Shown here piece by piece: positions 45,906-55,596 of a stretch of 64,000 nt of DNA (position 1 is its first letter; every line of letters begins with the position of its first letter). The stretch comes from Castanea sativa (taxonomy: Eukaryota; Streptophyta; Magnoliopsida; Fagales; Fagaceae): positions 65,255,501 through 65,319,500 of the forward strand of contig NC_134013.1 in assembly GCF_040712315.1 (NCBI RefSeq), read 5' to 3'. The translations under genes were made by a program, and so were the position numbers. The notes below the pieces were generated by a model. It searched no databases. It had not been told where the DNA came from and saw only the letters and a program-made list of their open reading frames with translations.

Positions 45906-48900
45906 GGTGGATGTGAGACCAACTTGAGGTTGTCAACCAAAGTACGAAGGCGTCCCTTAGGATGTGACTTGGTGAAGATATCTGCAAGTTGATTTGTAGA
46001 GGAGACTGAGATTAGCTTGAGAGCACCATGGACAAGATGATAACAGATAAAATGACAATCGATCTCGATGTATTTAGTCCGTTTATGGAAGACATCATTG
46101 TGAGCAATATGAATGGCACTCTTTTTGTCACAATAAAGAGGAGTAGCAGAGGATGTAGACACACCTAAGTCTTTGAGAAGCCATCGTAGCCAAAGAAGCT
46201 CAGATGTGGTATCAGCAAAGGCACGATATTCTGCTTCAGTACTAGAACAGGCCACATGAGTTTGTTTCTTGTTTCGCCAAGAAATCAGAGAAGAACCAAG
46301 AAGAAAGCAATAACCAGTGATAGACCTGCGATCAGTGGGATCTCCTACCCAATCAGCATCAGAAAATGCACGGAGAACAAAATGAGACTGAGCAAAGTAG
46401 AAAAGACCATGGAAGAAAGTGCCCTTTAGGTACCGAAGAATGCGCAAAATAGCAGCATAGTGAGTCGATCGTGGAGCAGACAGATACTGGCTCACCTGGT
46501 GAACAGCATAGGAAATGTCTAGACGAATAACAGTAAGATAAACTAGGCTGTCAACTAAGCGTCTGTAAAGAGAGGGATTAGACAATGGTTTCCCTCTGAG
46601 GGAGTCAGATGCACATTAAGCTTGACTGGAGTGTCAACAGTCTTGCTATCAGTGAGTCCAGCTCTAGACAAGAGTTCAGAGGCATACTTGGCTTGAGTAA
46701 TGTAAAGTCCATCTATAGAATGAGTGATTTCAAGACCCAAGAAGTAGCTGAGATGTCTAAGATCTTTCATCTCAAACTGCTGACTAAGAAAATCCTTGAG
46801 TTCTTGAATACCACTGAGGTTATCACCAGTTATGATCATATCATCCACATACAAGAGAAGTAAAATAGTGCCTTTGTCAGTGCGACGAAGAAATAAGGCA
46901 GAATCATAATGATTGGTCATGTAACCCAAGCGAGAGATGGTAGAGCTGAATTTGGCAAACCAAGCACGTGGAGCTTGTTTAAAGCCATAAAGTACACGTC
47001 GAAGGTGACAAACCTTGTTTGATTCAATAGAGAAACCAGTAGGAGGTTACATATAAACTTCTTCACTTAAATCCCCATTAAGGAATGCATTTTTGACATC
47101 CATCTTGAAAATGTCTCATTTACTGGCAGCAGCAACGGCTAAGAGGGCACGAACAAATGAGTTAGGAGCAACCGGAGCAAAGGTCTCTTCATAATCAATC
47201 CCATACTCCTGTGTAAAACCTCTTGCAACAAGACGAGCTTTGTAGCGCTCAATGGACCCATCAGAGTGAGTTTTAATCTTGTAGATCCACTTATAACCAA
47301 CCACAAATTTCCTAGGAGGAAGAGTGACCAAGTCCCAAGTATGGTTTTAAGATAATGCATCAAGTTCTTCTTTCATTGCAATCTACCATAAAGGGTTAAT
47401 GGAAGCCTCACGATAGGTGTGAGGCTCGTACAGTGTAGCAAGGGCAGTGTAACAATGATAGTCAAGTAAATGTGCAGGAATGGACCTTACCCGAGTTGAG
47501 TGACGAGGTGGAATGTCTTGTGCATGATCTTCAGGCGGAGTAGGAGCAGGGGACCCAAGATCAGGGTTGGGTAGCTCGTCTTCGACATGTTCATCTTCCA
47601 CCTGTTCATTAAAGGGGGAACTAGGAAAGGGATCAAGGATATCAGGTGGTTGGACAAAGAAGTCTATAGGAGAATCAAGAGCAGCTACAGAAGGATCAAG
47701 AGCAGCTACAGGAGGGTTAGGAGCAGCTATAGAAGGAATATGTGCCTCATCTGGAAATAGATCTAAGACAGAAGAGGAAGATAGAGAAGCATGAAAGTGA
47801 GAGAGCTCGACAAAGAGGATATGTTCCCAAAAGACAACATTGCGGGAGATATGAAGACGATGAGAAACAGGATCATAACATCGATACCCCTTTTGAGTTT
47901 CACCATAGCCAAGAAAACAACAAAGCCTTGACCTAGGCTCAAGTTTGTTATGCTCATGTGGCTGAAGAAGAACGAAACAAGCAGAGCCGAAGGAGTGAAA
48001 GTGGTGATAGTCTGGAGGTGACCCAAAAAGACACTCATATGGAGTTTGATTTTGGATGATAGGACTGGGAATGCGATTAATAGCATAAACAACATGAAGA
48101 GAAGCTTCGCCCCAAAAAGGAGCAGGAACTTTGGCAGAGAGAAGGAGAGCACGAACAGTGTCAAGAATATGACGAAGTTTTCGTTCGGCTCTACCATTTT
48201 GCTGAGAGGTACCTGGACAAGTTAGTTGATGAACAGTGCCATAGGAATGCAAAACAGCTTGGAAAGCATATTGAGTGTACTCAAGAGCATTATCAAATCG
48301 AAAAATTTTGATACGTTTAGAAAATTGAGTTTCAACCATTTTTGCAAAACTAGAATACACTTGCAATAATTCAGAACGATGTTTCATATTAAAAATTCAG
48401 CTATAGCGAGAGTAATTATCAACAAAGACAACAAAATATTGAGATCCACCAATACTAGAGACAGAGGAAGGTCCCCAAACATCATGAATAAGGTCAAAAA
48501 TATCAGTGGATATTGATTCACTAGTATTGAAAGGCAAAGCTGGTTGTTTTCCTAACTGACATGAAACACAATCAAAATTTTCTGTAGATACTGAACCTAA
48601 CAAACCTCTAAAAGCTAATTGTTGTACATAAGAAGAAGATGCGTGACCAAGTCGAGCATGCCAAAGTGCAAAGGAAGGAATAGAAGAAACTGCAGCAGCT
48701 GCTGCAACAGAAACAAGAGCAACAAATGGAAGGCGAAGGTTGTCCACGGGACCGGTCCCTAACTCCTGTCTCGTCCTTGGATCTTGCACAATACACCCAG
48801 AATAATCAAATATAATGCAATAACCCAACTCAGCTAATTGTCCCACAGAAAACAAATTGTAAGAAAGGTCAGGAACATTAAAGACCCCAGGAACTGAGAG

Positions 48901-49383
48901 GTTGGAGGTTGAAACGGAACCTATATTATGACCAGACATTGTGGAACCATTTGTTGTACGAATAGTAAGAGGGTGTGGTGCAGGTTGAAGTTCAGAAAAT
49001 AAGGACGAGTGAGGTGTCATGTGATTGCAACAAGCAGAATCCATAAGCCAAGAGAAAAGAGACATACCAGATAAAGTTGAGAGAGAAAATGAATAAGATG
49101 CATTACCAACCATACGAATGACATTGGCGATGATGTTTTTAAGGTCATCTGTGGACATGGTGAAAGTGCGACCTGAAGACTTAGACTGTGTAGAGACGGG
49201 AGTCATTAGTTGGACACTCTTAGTGTTAGCAATAGTGGCAGCAAAAATTGAAACAGCTGATTTATTGCGTTGATAACAAGTCTCAATATTATGGCCAAAA
49301 CGTTTGCAAAAATTGCAAAAACATTTGCTGGATTGTTGGCAACGATTGTTGCAAAAGGAAGAAGATCTATCCTTATTCTTCAT
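45902..49383 (-). pseudogene. broken copia polyprotein (residual gag, protease, integrase, RT, RNase H)
   Basis: Segments of one polyprotein lie in order. The zinc knuckle CNFCKRFGHNIETC and protease region LMDSACCNHMTPH are in 49383-48397. The integrase zinc site (CVSCQLGKQ) lies there too, and the integrase core is in 48387-47383. RT follows in 47331-46555 with YVDDMIITG, then RNase H in 46585-45902 with DADWVGDPTDRRS. Breaks: in-frame stops near 48392 (TGA at a Trp site), 47380, 47352, 47115 (TGA at a Trp site) and 47050, and a frameshift near 46590. The start at 49383 is followed within about 10 codons by the zinc knuckle, so about 700 nt of gag are missing compared with the plus-strand element. 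Confidence 0.9.
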
Positions 49384-49465
49384 TTAGAAGCAAAATATGC
49401 AAAAATGGATTGCAAAAATGAAATCTACGCTAAAAACTGGGTAAGGAGCACCTAGACTGCAAAAA

Positions 49466-49590
49466 GTCAACTCTAGGAAAAAGTCAACGGTCAACCCTGG
49501 TCAAACTCAAATCTGGTCAAACTCAACTCTGGAAGTCAACGGTCAACGGATGACGTCAGCAAGCTGACTGGTGGGTGACGTCAACAGATG
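49466..49590 (-). promoter_or_regulatory. W-box and TGACG motif cluster in copia leader
   Basis: Eight GTCAA sites lie here (TTGAC on the element strand), seven of them in the strict W-box form TTGAC followed by C or T. TGACGTCA-type bZIP sites occur at about 49551 and 49577. WRKY proteins bind W boxes and TGA-bZIP factors bind TGACG. The arrangement suggests a stress-responsive leader, but activity is unproven. Confidence 0.55.
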
Positions 49591-50165
49591 ACAGGACGCT
49601 GATGTCAGCTAGGGCTGACGTGGCAAAGCAATTGGTGCGTGTCGCGCACGTGATGCAGCGTAGACGGCACGTGAGGCGCGTGGCACGAGGCATACTCATA
49701 TTGGCGGCACGTGGGAGCGCATGACCAATCCGATGAAGCCGATTCTTTTTCGAAGTTGTAGATCAGAGAAAGGCGATTCCAATGGTAGCGGCGGCAAAAA
49801 GATCAGAGCAACCCTGGTGGCGCGTGAGGCACGTGTATGATTTTGCCGAAACTTTGACCGATGCGTGGCGACGCATGGAGCCTCCGATGACGGTCAGGAT
49901 TCCACCAAGTAGTAGATCGGCGAAGGACGATCTCAGTGGTACCTGCAAAAACTCAATCAGGGCAAGGATCACAACGGCGACGATATGGCAGTGGTCTCGA
50001 GACTTTGAACGGCGGTGACTGCAGGTTCGGAACCAGAGACGATGACTGAGATGTGTTAGAGGTTTAGCGGCGAATAGCTGCAACACCCGTTGTAATGGCG
50101 GAAACAATTGTGAGTCTAGAATAACACCAATGAGAGACAAGACTGCGAAGAAAAAATCAGAGCAG

Positions 50166-50179
50166 TGGCTCTGATACCA
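50166..50179 (-). other. primer binding site, initiator tRNA-Met
   Basis: On the minus strand TGGTATCAGAGCCA directly follows the 5' LTR, the standard primer site complementary to the 3' end of initiator tRNA-Met used by plant copia elements. Confidence 0.92.
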
Positions 50180-50348
50180 TGTTAGAAATACTGAATGATT
50201 GTAATGTATATCTCACTAAAAGAATATACATGAGTGCCTTTATATAGGAGGCATATGAGTGCAGTTCAAGTAAGAGTATAGTACAAGAATGTGTGCTATA
50301 TAAGTAAACTAGTTTGGCCTAAAGCCCACAACACTATTCATGTTAACA
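50180..50348 (-). repeat. copia 5' LTR (minus-strand element)
   Basis: 169 bp, same ends and layout as 45720-45888, about 8% different by hand count. Confidence 0.9.
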
Positions 50349-51799
50349 GTATCCTTTCTTGAATTAGTTGAATCATAGTTCAAATCTCTCATAATTTTTG
50401 TAACCATTCAATTTTTTTTTTTTTTTTAAATTGTAGAAAAGATCTATGTTCAGAAAGATTATTTTCTTAGTGCATGAAAGCCCCGATTAAATAAATAAAT
50501 AAATTATTTAAATTCATTAATATCTTGGTCTAATGATAAAAAATAATCATTATAAAATAAATATTATATATTCCAATCATATTGTATTTAAATAGTTAAT
50601 TAATAAAAAGGTAACAGTAACATAATTTGTTATATTTGCTTATAACTTTAAATCAAGTGAGTAACTAAACAACTTTTTCCGTTTATTTATTTATTTATTT
50701 TTATTTTCTATTTCATGTTGGACTATAACATTACAAATCAAGTAATAACTCCACCATTTTTTTCGTAGTTATATTTTAAGTTAGATCATGACATGGTTAC
50801 ATAGTAGTTAATTAGGTTTGCCACATTGCATTGTAAAAAGCTAGATTTCTTATTTTCTTTTATTTCATTCTTGTCAATTTGAATAGAAACTAAGAAGGTT
50901 ATACTGACTTATACATGACAAGAATTATATCATATCAATTAATAATTCATGTCACATTGAACGGTAACCCCACAAGTCTTTGATAATTTTTTTTCCAAAC
51001 TATAAACTATGACAAGAGTCAAATTCGATGGGAGGTTTCACCATATCACATGATAATAACTCGTATTTATTTTCTTTTTCATTTTTTTTCACTTTAAGCA
51101 TATAATAATAAGATCACACATAAACATCCATGACTAAACTCATAATGACTAGATATATACTAATTAAAATTGAATACACAATATGTTGAGTGATTTAAAT
51201 GAATCACATTTCTTGTCACTCTTTAATAATTTACCAATATTTGAATATAAATTTGCAAAAAGCAGTGATCCAATTCTGAATCTATCTTTATAGTTGTTTC
51301 TGGATTCTTCTCATTGTATGATTCAATAAGTAATAATTAATAAGTTTGATTAATTTTCTTCTCTATGTTATGACTTTTTTCCCTTCCTTCTAAGCAAATT
51401 CAATTCTTTTATGTTTTACATTGATTTTCGTTTTTGTTGATTCATTGAACTGGTTTATGTTATATTCCTGGGATCCGAATCATTGCCTACTTTCTAATAC
51501 TGTGAATCGTTAGGGGACTAAAACAGCAATTCAATGAACCTAATTAACCACTAACATTAACTTTAAAGTATTAATATTAACGGATAGAAACAATGAAATT
51601 CATTAAGAACTAATTGCAATACAAAATTCTATACGAATTGAACCATTTCACCATCAAATTCATGTATAATCATTTCAAAATTTTTAAACACGTGATTATT
51701 ATGTATTGTTATTTAATATCATACTATGAACCTTAAAAAATGATTTTATTATAAATAGTAGATGAAATGTTATAATACTATTTCAAACAAAACAACAAT
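50349..51799. other. AT-rich DNA upstream of the F-box pseudogene
   Basis: No gene recognised. The sequence right of the copia continues the sense of that left of it (a GTAACTCAATGGATAGCATC-like line followed by GTTCAAATCTCTC), which supports the copia as an insertion. Confidence 0.5.
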
Positions 51800-52544
51800 A
51801 TGAAAACTTTAAAAAACCTTCCTAATGACGTATGGGTTGAAATCTTTTCGAAAGTGGGCAAAGATTCGACAACACTCTTAGGAAACATTAAGTTAAGGTA
51901 AAAAAACTATTTATTCAATTTGTATCTACTTATTCATTTCCCTCTATATAAATAATTCAGTTTATTAATTTAATTTTTTCCTTTGTCTTAATTAGTTGTA
52001 AATGCTTCAAGAAGTTAAACTGAAAAGAAATTAGTCCTCCAACAAATTGAGCTGACTCTGTATTTCAATCATCCAGCTCTACTACATGACAAAGAAAAAA
52101 GCTTAGTATTTTCATGTTATGAAGCAGAAAATATTTATGCGCTACTGATAATGAGAAGCTACCAATATTTTTTGAATGAAGAAGTCGTTGTAGGAAAAAA
52201 AAATAATTGAAAAAACTCTTCCATGTGGCAATTTTATTGCACCTTATATTTATGGAATCATGCTACTTTGTGAGTCAAATAATGAAGGCATTGATAACCT
52301 TTTAGAAATTTTAAATGATGAACATGGGAAGCATTGGCTTGTCAAATGCCGAAAAATGTTTCGACTACTTACTGCAGGAACCGACATGTATAAAATTCCA
52401 AACTTTCAAGCATGCCACAAAATTGGAATGGGACATTGGAACCAAGATGAACCTTATCCTTACGGTTATGAAGAATTTGTAGTGACATGCAAAAGATGCT
52501 CAATCAACCTTGAAATGTTTAAATTGGTGCATAGGCTTCTTTAA
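51800..52544 (+). pseudogene. F-box protein pseudogene (At1g67623/At2g35280-like)
   Basis: Exon 1 (51800-51897) encodes an F-box start, MKTLKNLPNDVWVEIFSKVG. A GT..AG intron (51898-51995) joins in frame to CKCFKKLN, the rest of the F-box, but a TGA follows at once and the next 200 bases are full of stops. From about 52230 the C-terminal half is open again: APYIYGIMLLCESNNEG, then a Cys-containing tail CHKIGMGHWNQDEPYPYGYE with CKRCS, as in these plant F-box proteins. It is probably inactive and lies inside the proposed Helitron, so it may be a captured gene. Confidence 0.72.
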
Positions 52545-52869
52545 GTCTCTTTTGTTGTATTTTTTTACTCTAATTATAGCATCACTTAATTAATAAGATG
52601 CAATATTCTGTTCCATTGTTAATTGTTTGTTAAGCTTTGCAAAAGTTTTACAATTATGATTTCCTTAATGGTTTGCCAAAATCAATGATTATAGATTGTG
52701 AAAAATTCAAAGTGTAATCAACCTTATCCTTGTGATTGTCAAAAATTTGTAGTTAAATGCAATATATATTTTTAATCTTTTATTTAATTTTATCCTCTTT
52801 GTGATAAACCCAAAAAGACAAAAAAGAAATTGACCAATAGTATCACTACAATTAACCATTTCCCGTGTG

Positions 52870-52885
52870 GTTATCAATAGTATTT

Positions 52886-52943
<58 letters not shown>

Positions 52944-53535
52944 AATTATACTATGCATCTTAATGTGTATTATCAATATATCCATGCAATTGTAAAAAAA
53001 TTACATAATGCAAAGTTTTGTTAATCAAAATTTTTTGGTTAATAATATAAATTTAGACTTAACTAAGCCTTTTAAATATGAATAAATCTACCTAATAATA
53101 TCCTTACAACATTTTTTAAAGACTTAACAATATAAGAATGACTATTTATCAATAGTATTTACATTATATATATAAGAATTATATTATGCATCTTAATGTG
53201 TATTTTTTAAGTATATCCATGCAATTGTAAAAAAATTACATAACGCTAAGTTTTGTTAATGAAATTTTCTGGTTAATAATATGAATTTAGACTTAACTAA
53301 GCCTTTTAAACATGAATAAACTCATGATTAATAAATGAATAAATAAATAACCAATAGTATCACTTAAATAATAAAATGCAACATTTTTTTTTCATTGTTT
53401 TTTTAAATAATATCCAATCCCGTTTAGTATTTAAACTTAACTAAGCCTTTTAAACATGAATAAACTCATGATTGATAAATAAATAAAAACAAAACTAATA
53501 GTATCACTTAAATAATAAAATGCAATTATTTTTTC
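52870..53535. repeat. Helitron-internal tandem repeats with TA microsatellite
   Basis: ACTTAACTAAGCCTTTTAAA occurs at 53057, 53291 and 53435. The last two are 144 bases apart and share AATAGTATCACTTAAATAAT and AAAATGCAA. CAATAGTATTTA followed by a TA run appears at about 52878 and 53153. The (TA)n run covers about 52886-52940. Confidence 0.8.
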
Positions 53536-53571
53536 ATTGTTTTATTAAATTATCTTCATTCCCGTGCGGTA

Positions 53572-54249
53572 CTGTAGGTGTGGCAATTTTTCCCCGCCCC
53601 TCCTTGCCTTGCCCCGCGCAGGTTTTCCACGCCCCACAAAGGTGGCGGGGTGGGAATGGGGGCAAGATTTTAGCCCCGCACCATAGGGCGGGGCGGGGAT
53701 GGGTTTAAACTTTTTAGACCCACCCCCACCTCACCCCTCCCCGTCCCCACCCGGCCCCACGTTCCTAAGGGTTATAATTATAATTTTTTCATACCCTAAA
53801 ATCATACTATTTAAACAAACATATCAATATTAGCTTATTTTATTCTACCTAATGTGGTTCTCTGTCTTTATTTTGTTATGTGTTATACTATGAGATTTTT
53901 TATTTTTTATTTTATTTTTTTATGATTGTCTTGTTAAACACTTAGATATATTATTCAATTTTTTCTAAAAATTGATTTAATTTGGTGGGATAAATTTAGT
54001 TGTAATCTCAAGTATATTTTTATTAATGAAATAGGTTTCATTAAAAAAAATTGTACTAGTCGTAGGGCAAATTAACAAAAAAATAGAGTTTTACAGGGTG
54101 GGGCGGGGCTTCGCAGAGCCCCAAGGGGCGGGGATGGAGTGAGAAAATTTTCCTTGTCATGAGGGGCGAGGCGGGGATAGAGCAAGACATAACCATACGG
54201 GGCGGGGACGAAGACCCCATCCTTCGGCCCCGCCCCATTGTCATCCCTA
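53572..54249. mobile_element. GC-rich hAT-like MITE inside the Helitron hairpin
   Basis: TGCGGTA is duplicated on both sides (53565-53571 and 54250-54256). The left end has TAGGTGTGGCAAT and the right end, inverted, TAGGGATGACAAT, followed inward by CCCCGCCCC and GGGGCGGGG blocks. These ends are typical of a widespread plant hAT-derived family. The GGGGCGGGG repeats make it far more GC-rich than its surroundings. No transposase; the proline- or glycine-rich frames are artefacts. Confidence 0.65.
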
Positions 54250-54286
54250 TGCGGTAGCACGGGTTACATACTAGTTTCAATAATAA

Positions 54287-54641
54287 CTAAAAAGCAATAC
54301 AACAATTGCACCTGCAAGCTTTTAGAACCGCAGGAGTCAGATTGCAATTATCATAAGAGAAACTAGCTTTAACAGCAACAAAAAGTTTAAAAAACCAAAT
54401 GAGCTGCTAAGCTAAAATTACTCCTAAATCCTAACCCAACAAAACTCACAACTAACAAAATACGAACTTAGATCAAAAGTATTACTAATAACAATAGAAA
54501 TAGACCAACTTTTACATCCCCTTCCACTACGATATTGCAAAAAATTTCAGACCTAGGGTCCTAGCTAAGTTTAAAGCCCACAAACTTTTATATAGTTTAG
54601 ATAGATTATAAGGCGACAAATTGCATTTTGTTAAAGAAGTT
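54287..54641. other. intergenic, nothing recognised
   Basis: AT-rich spacer between the Helitron end and the next MITE. Confidence 0.5.
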
Positions 54642-54786
54642 TAGGTCCTATTTGGTTGTGTGGTTCTAACACACATTTTCACATTTCAGACAACTTTACA
54701 CACATTTAAACACACTTTTTTACCCACACATATATTAAAAACACTCAAACAACATTTCTCAAACTCCTCTACCAAACGGGCCCTTA
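54642..54786. mobile_element. short hAT-like MITE, about 145 bp
   Basis: The ends TAGGTCCTATTTGGTTG and, inverted, TAAGGGCCCGTTTGGTA form imperfect terminal repeats. The flanks AAGAAGTT and AAGATTTT may be a decayed 8-bp duplication. The interior is CACATTTT/ACACAC-rich, with no coding capacity. Confidence 0.42.
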
Positions 54787-54827
54787 AGATTTTGTTGTAT
54801 GGGATTTCAAATTTTTCGTTTTCTGAA

Positions 54828-55020
54828 TGTTAACGTATATTCAGTATTGTGGGCTTGGCCCAACTAGATTACTTACTTGTATAGCACACATTGTATTACA
54901 CTCTTACTTGTATTGCACTCATATTTACTTATACAGCACTCATATGCCTCCTATATAAAGACACTCATGTATATTGTTTCAGTGAGAAATACAATACTAT
55001 TGAATTCAGTATTTCTAACA
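54828..55020 (+). repeat. copia 5' LTR
   Basis: 193 bp, TGTTAAC..TCTAACA. TATATAAA at about 54953-54960 is the likely TATA box, with the start of transcription about 30 bases on. Confidence 0.95.
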
Positions 55021-55034
55021 TGGTATTAGAGCCA
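55021..55034 (+). other. primer binding site, initiator tRNA-Met (one mismatch)
   Basis: TGGTATTAGAGCCA directly after the 5' LTR. It differs by one C-to-T change from the canonical site seen in the minus-strand relative. Confidence 0.9.
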
Positions 55035-55430
55035 CTGCTCTGACCTTTTCTTAGCAGTTTTGTCTTTATTGGTGTAACTCCATTTTTAATATTGCTTCCG
55101 CTGTCACAACAACTGCCACAACCTTTCGCCGTTGAACCTTCGAGTCTTCCAGACATCGTCCTTGGGTTCCGGACCTGTAGCAGCCGCCGTTGAGGAGTTC
55201 GAATACTGCAAAGACCATTGCATTTTCCGGCACCGCCGCGAATCTTGCTCCGATAAATTTCCTAAAGGTACCACGAAGATCGTCTTGCTCCGATCTACCT
55301 GTTCGTGGAAGCCTCACAGTCATCGGAGACCGCACGCGCCTCTACACGCCGCCCAAAGAACCTGCGCTGAAGTTCACGCGCTACACGCGCCTCACGCACC
55401 GTCATCCTTCCAAGCTAACATCATCAGTGC

Positions 55431-55515
55431 CACGTCAGCCCTAGCTGACGTCAGCGGCACGTCATCTTGCTGACGTCATCCGTTGACCGACCGTTGACTT
55501 TTCCCAGAGTTGACT
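55431..55515 (+). promoter_or_regulatory. TGACGTCA and W-box cluster in copia leader
   Basis: CACGTCA, two TGACGTCA palindromes (about 55446 and 55471), another CACGTCA, and three TTGAC cores (55483, 55494, 55510) lie within 85 bases of the untranslated leader. The minus-strand relative has an expanded version of the same cluster. Confidence 0.5.
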
Positions 55516-55596
55516 TTTTGCAGCCCAGGTTCTCCTTACTCAGTTTTTCGCGTAGATTTCATTTTTGCAATCTGTTTTTGCATATTGTGTCTCAAT

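Larger units (their letters stand above)
45720..50348 (-). mobile_element. Ty1/copia retrotransposon, complete ends, gag deleted, 4.63 kb
   Basis: Two 169-bp LTRs bound the element, with near-identical flanks GCATC (left) and GTATC (right). Order on the minus strand: LTR, tRNA-Met primer site, long leader, residual gag zinc knuckle, protease, integrase, reverse transcriptase, RNase H, polypurine tract, LTR, which is copia order. My hand count of LTR differences is 14 in 169, so the insertion is older than its relative at 54828-59960. It is non-autonomous because of stops, a frameshift and a gag deletion. Confidence 0.92.
44619..54274 (+). mobile_element. candidate large Helitron carrying nested copia and hAT elements
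   Basis: The 5' side near 44619 (ATATATATATAAAATAGGTG, then AAGCAGAGAGAAACTCC) resembles the 5' end of the small Helitron at 7575. The 3' side is a hairpin CCCGTGC..GCACGGG (arms at 53561-53567 and 54257-54263), then TTACATA and CTAG at 54271-54274, followed by T. The arms are now split by the insert at 53572-54249. Sequence just before the 3' end repeats motifs of the small Helitron (CAATAGTATTTAAATTATAT). Without the nested copia and hAT it would be about 4.3 kb. No Rep/helicase is encoded. Linking these two ends is inference; they might belong to different elements. Confidence 0.38.

Noticed and set aside
47567..47936. plus-strand Ser/Glu-rich ORFs inside the minus-strand copia
   Set aside because: They are antisense frames of the integrase-RT linker of the retrotransposon polyprotein.
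53520..54280. CpG-island promoter
   Set aside because: The GC-rich blocks are GGGGCGGGG repeats of a hAT-like MITE with target duplications, not a gene promoter.
55021..55034. tRNA gene signal
   Set aside because: The match is the short complement of initiator tRNA-Met used as retrotransposon primer site, not a tRNA gene; I found no cloverleaf in the window.
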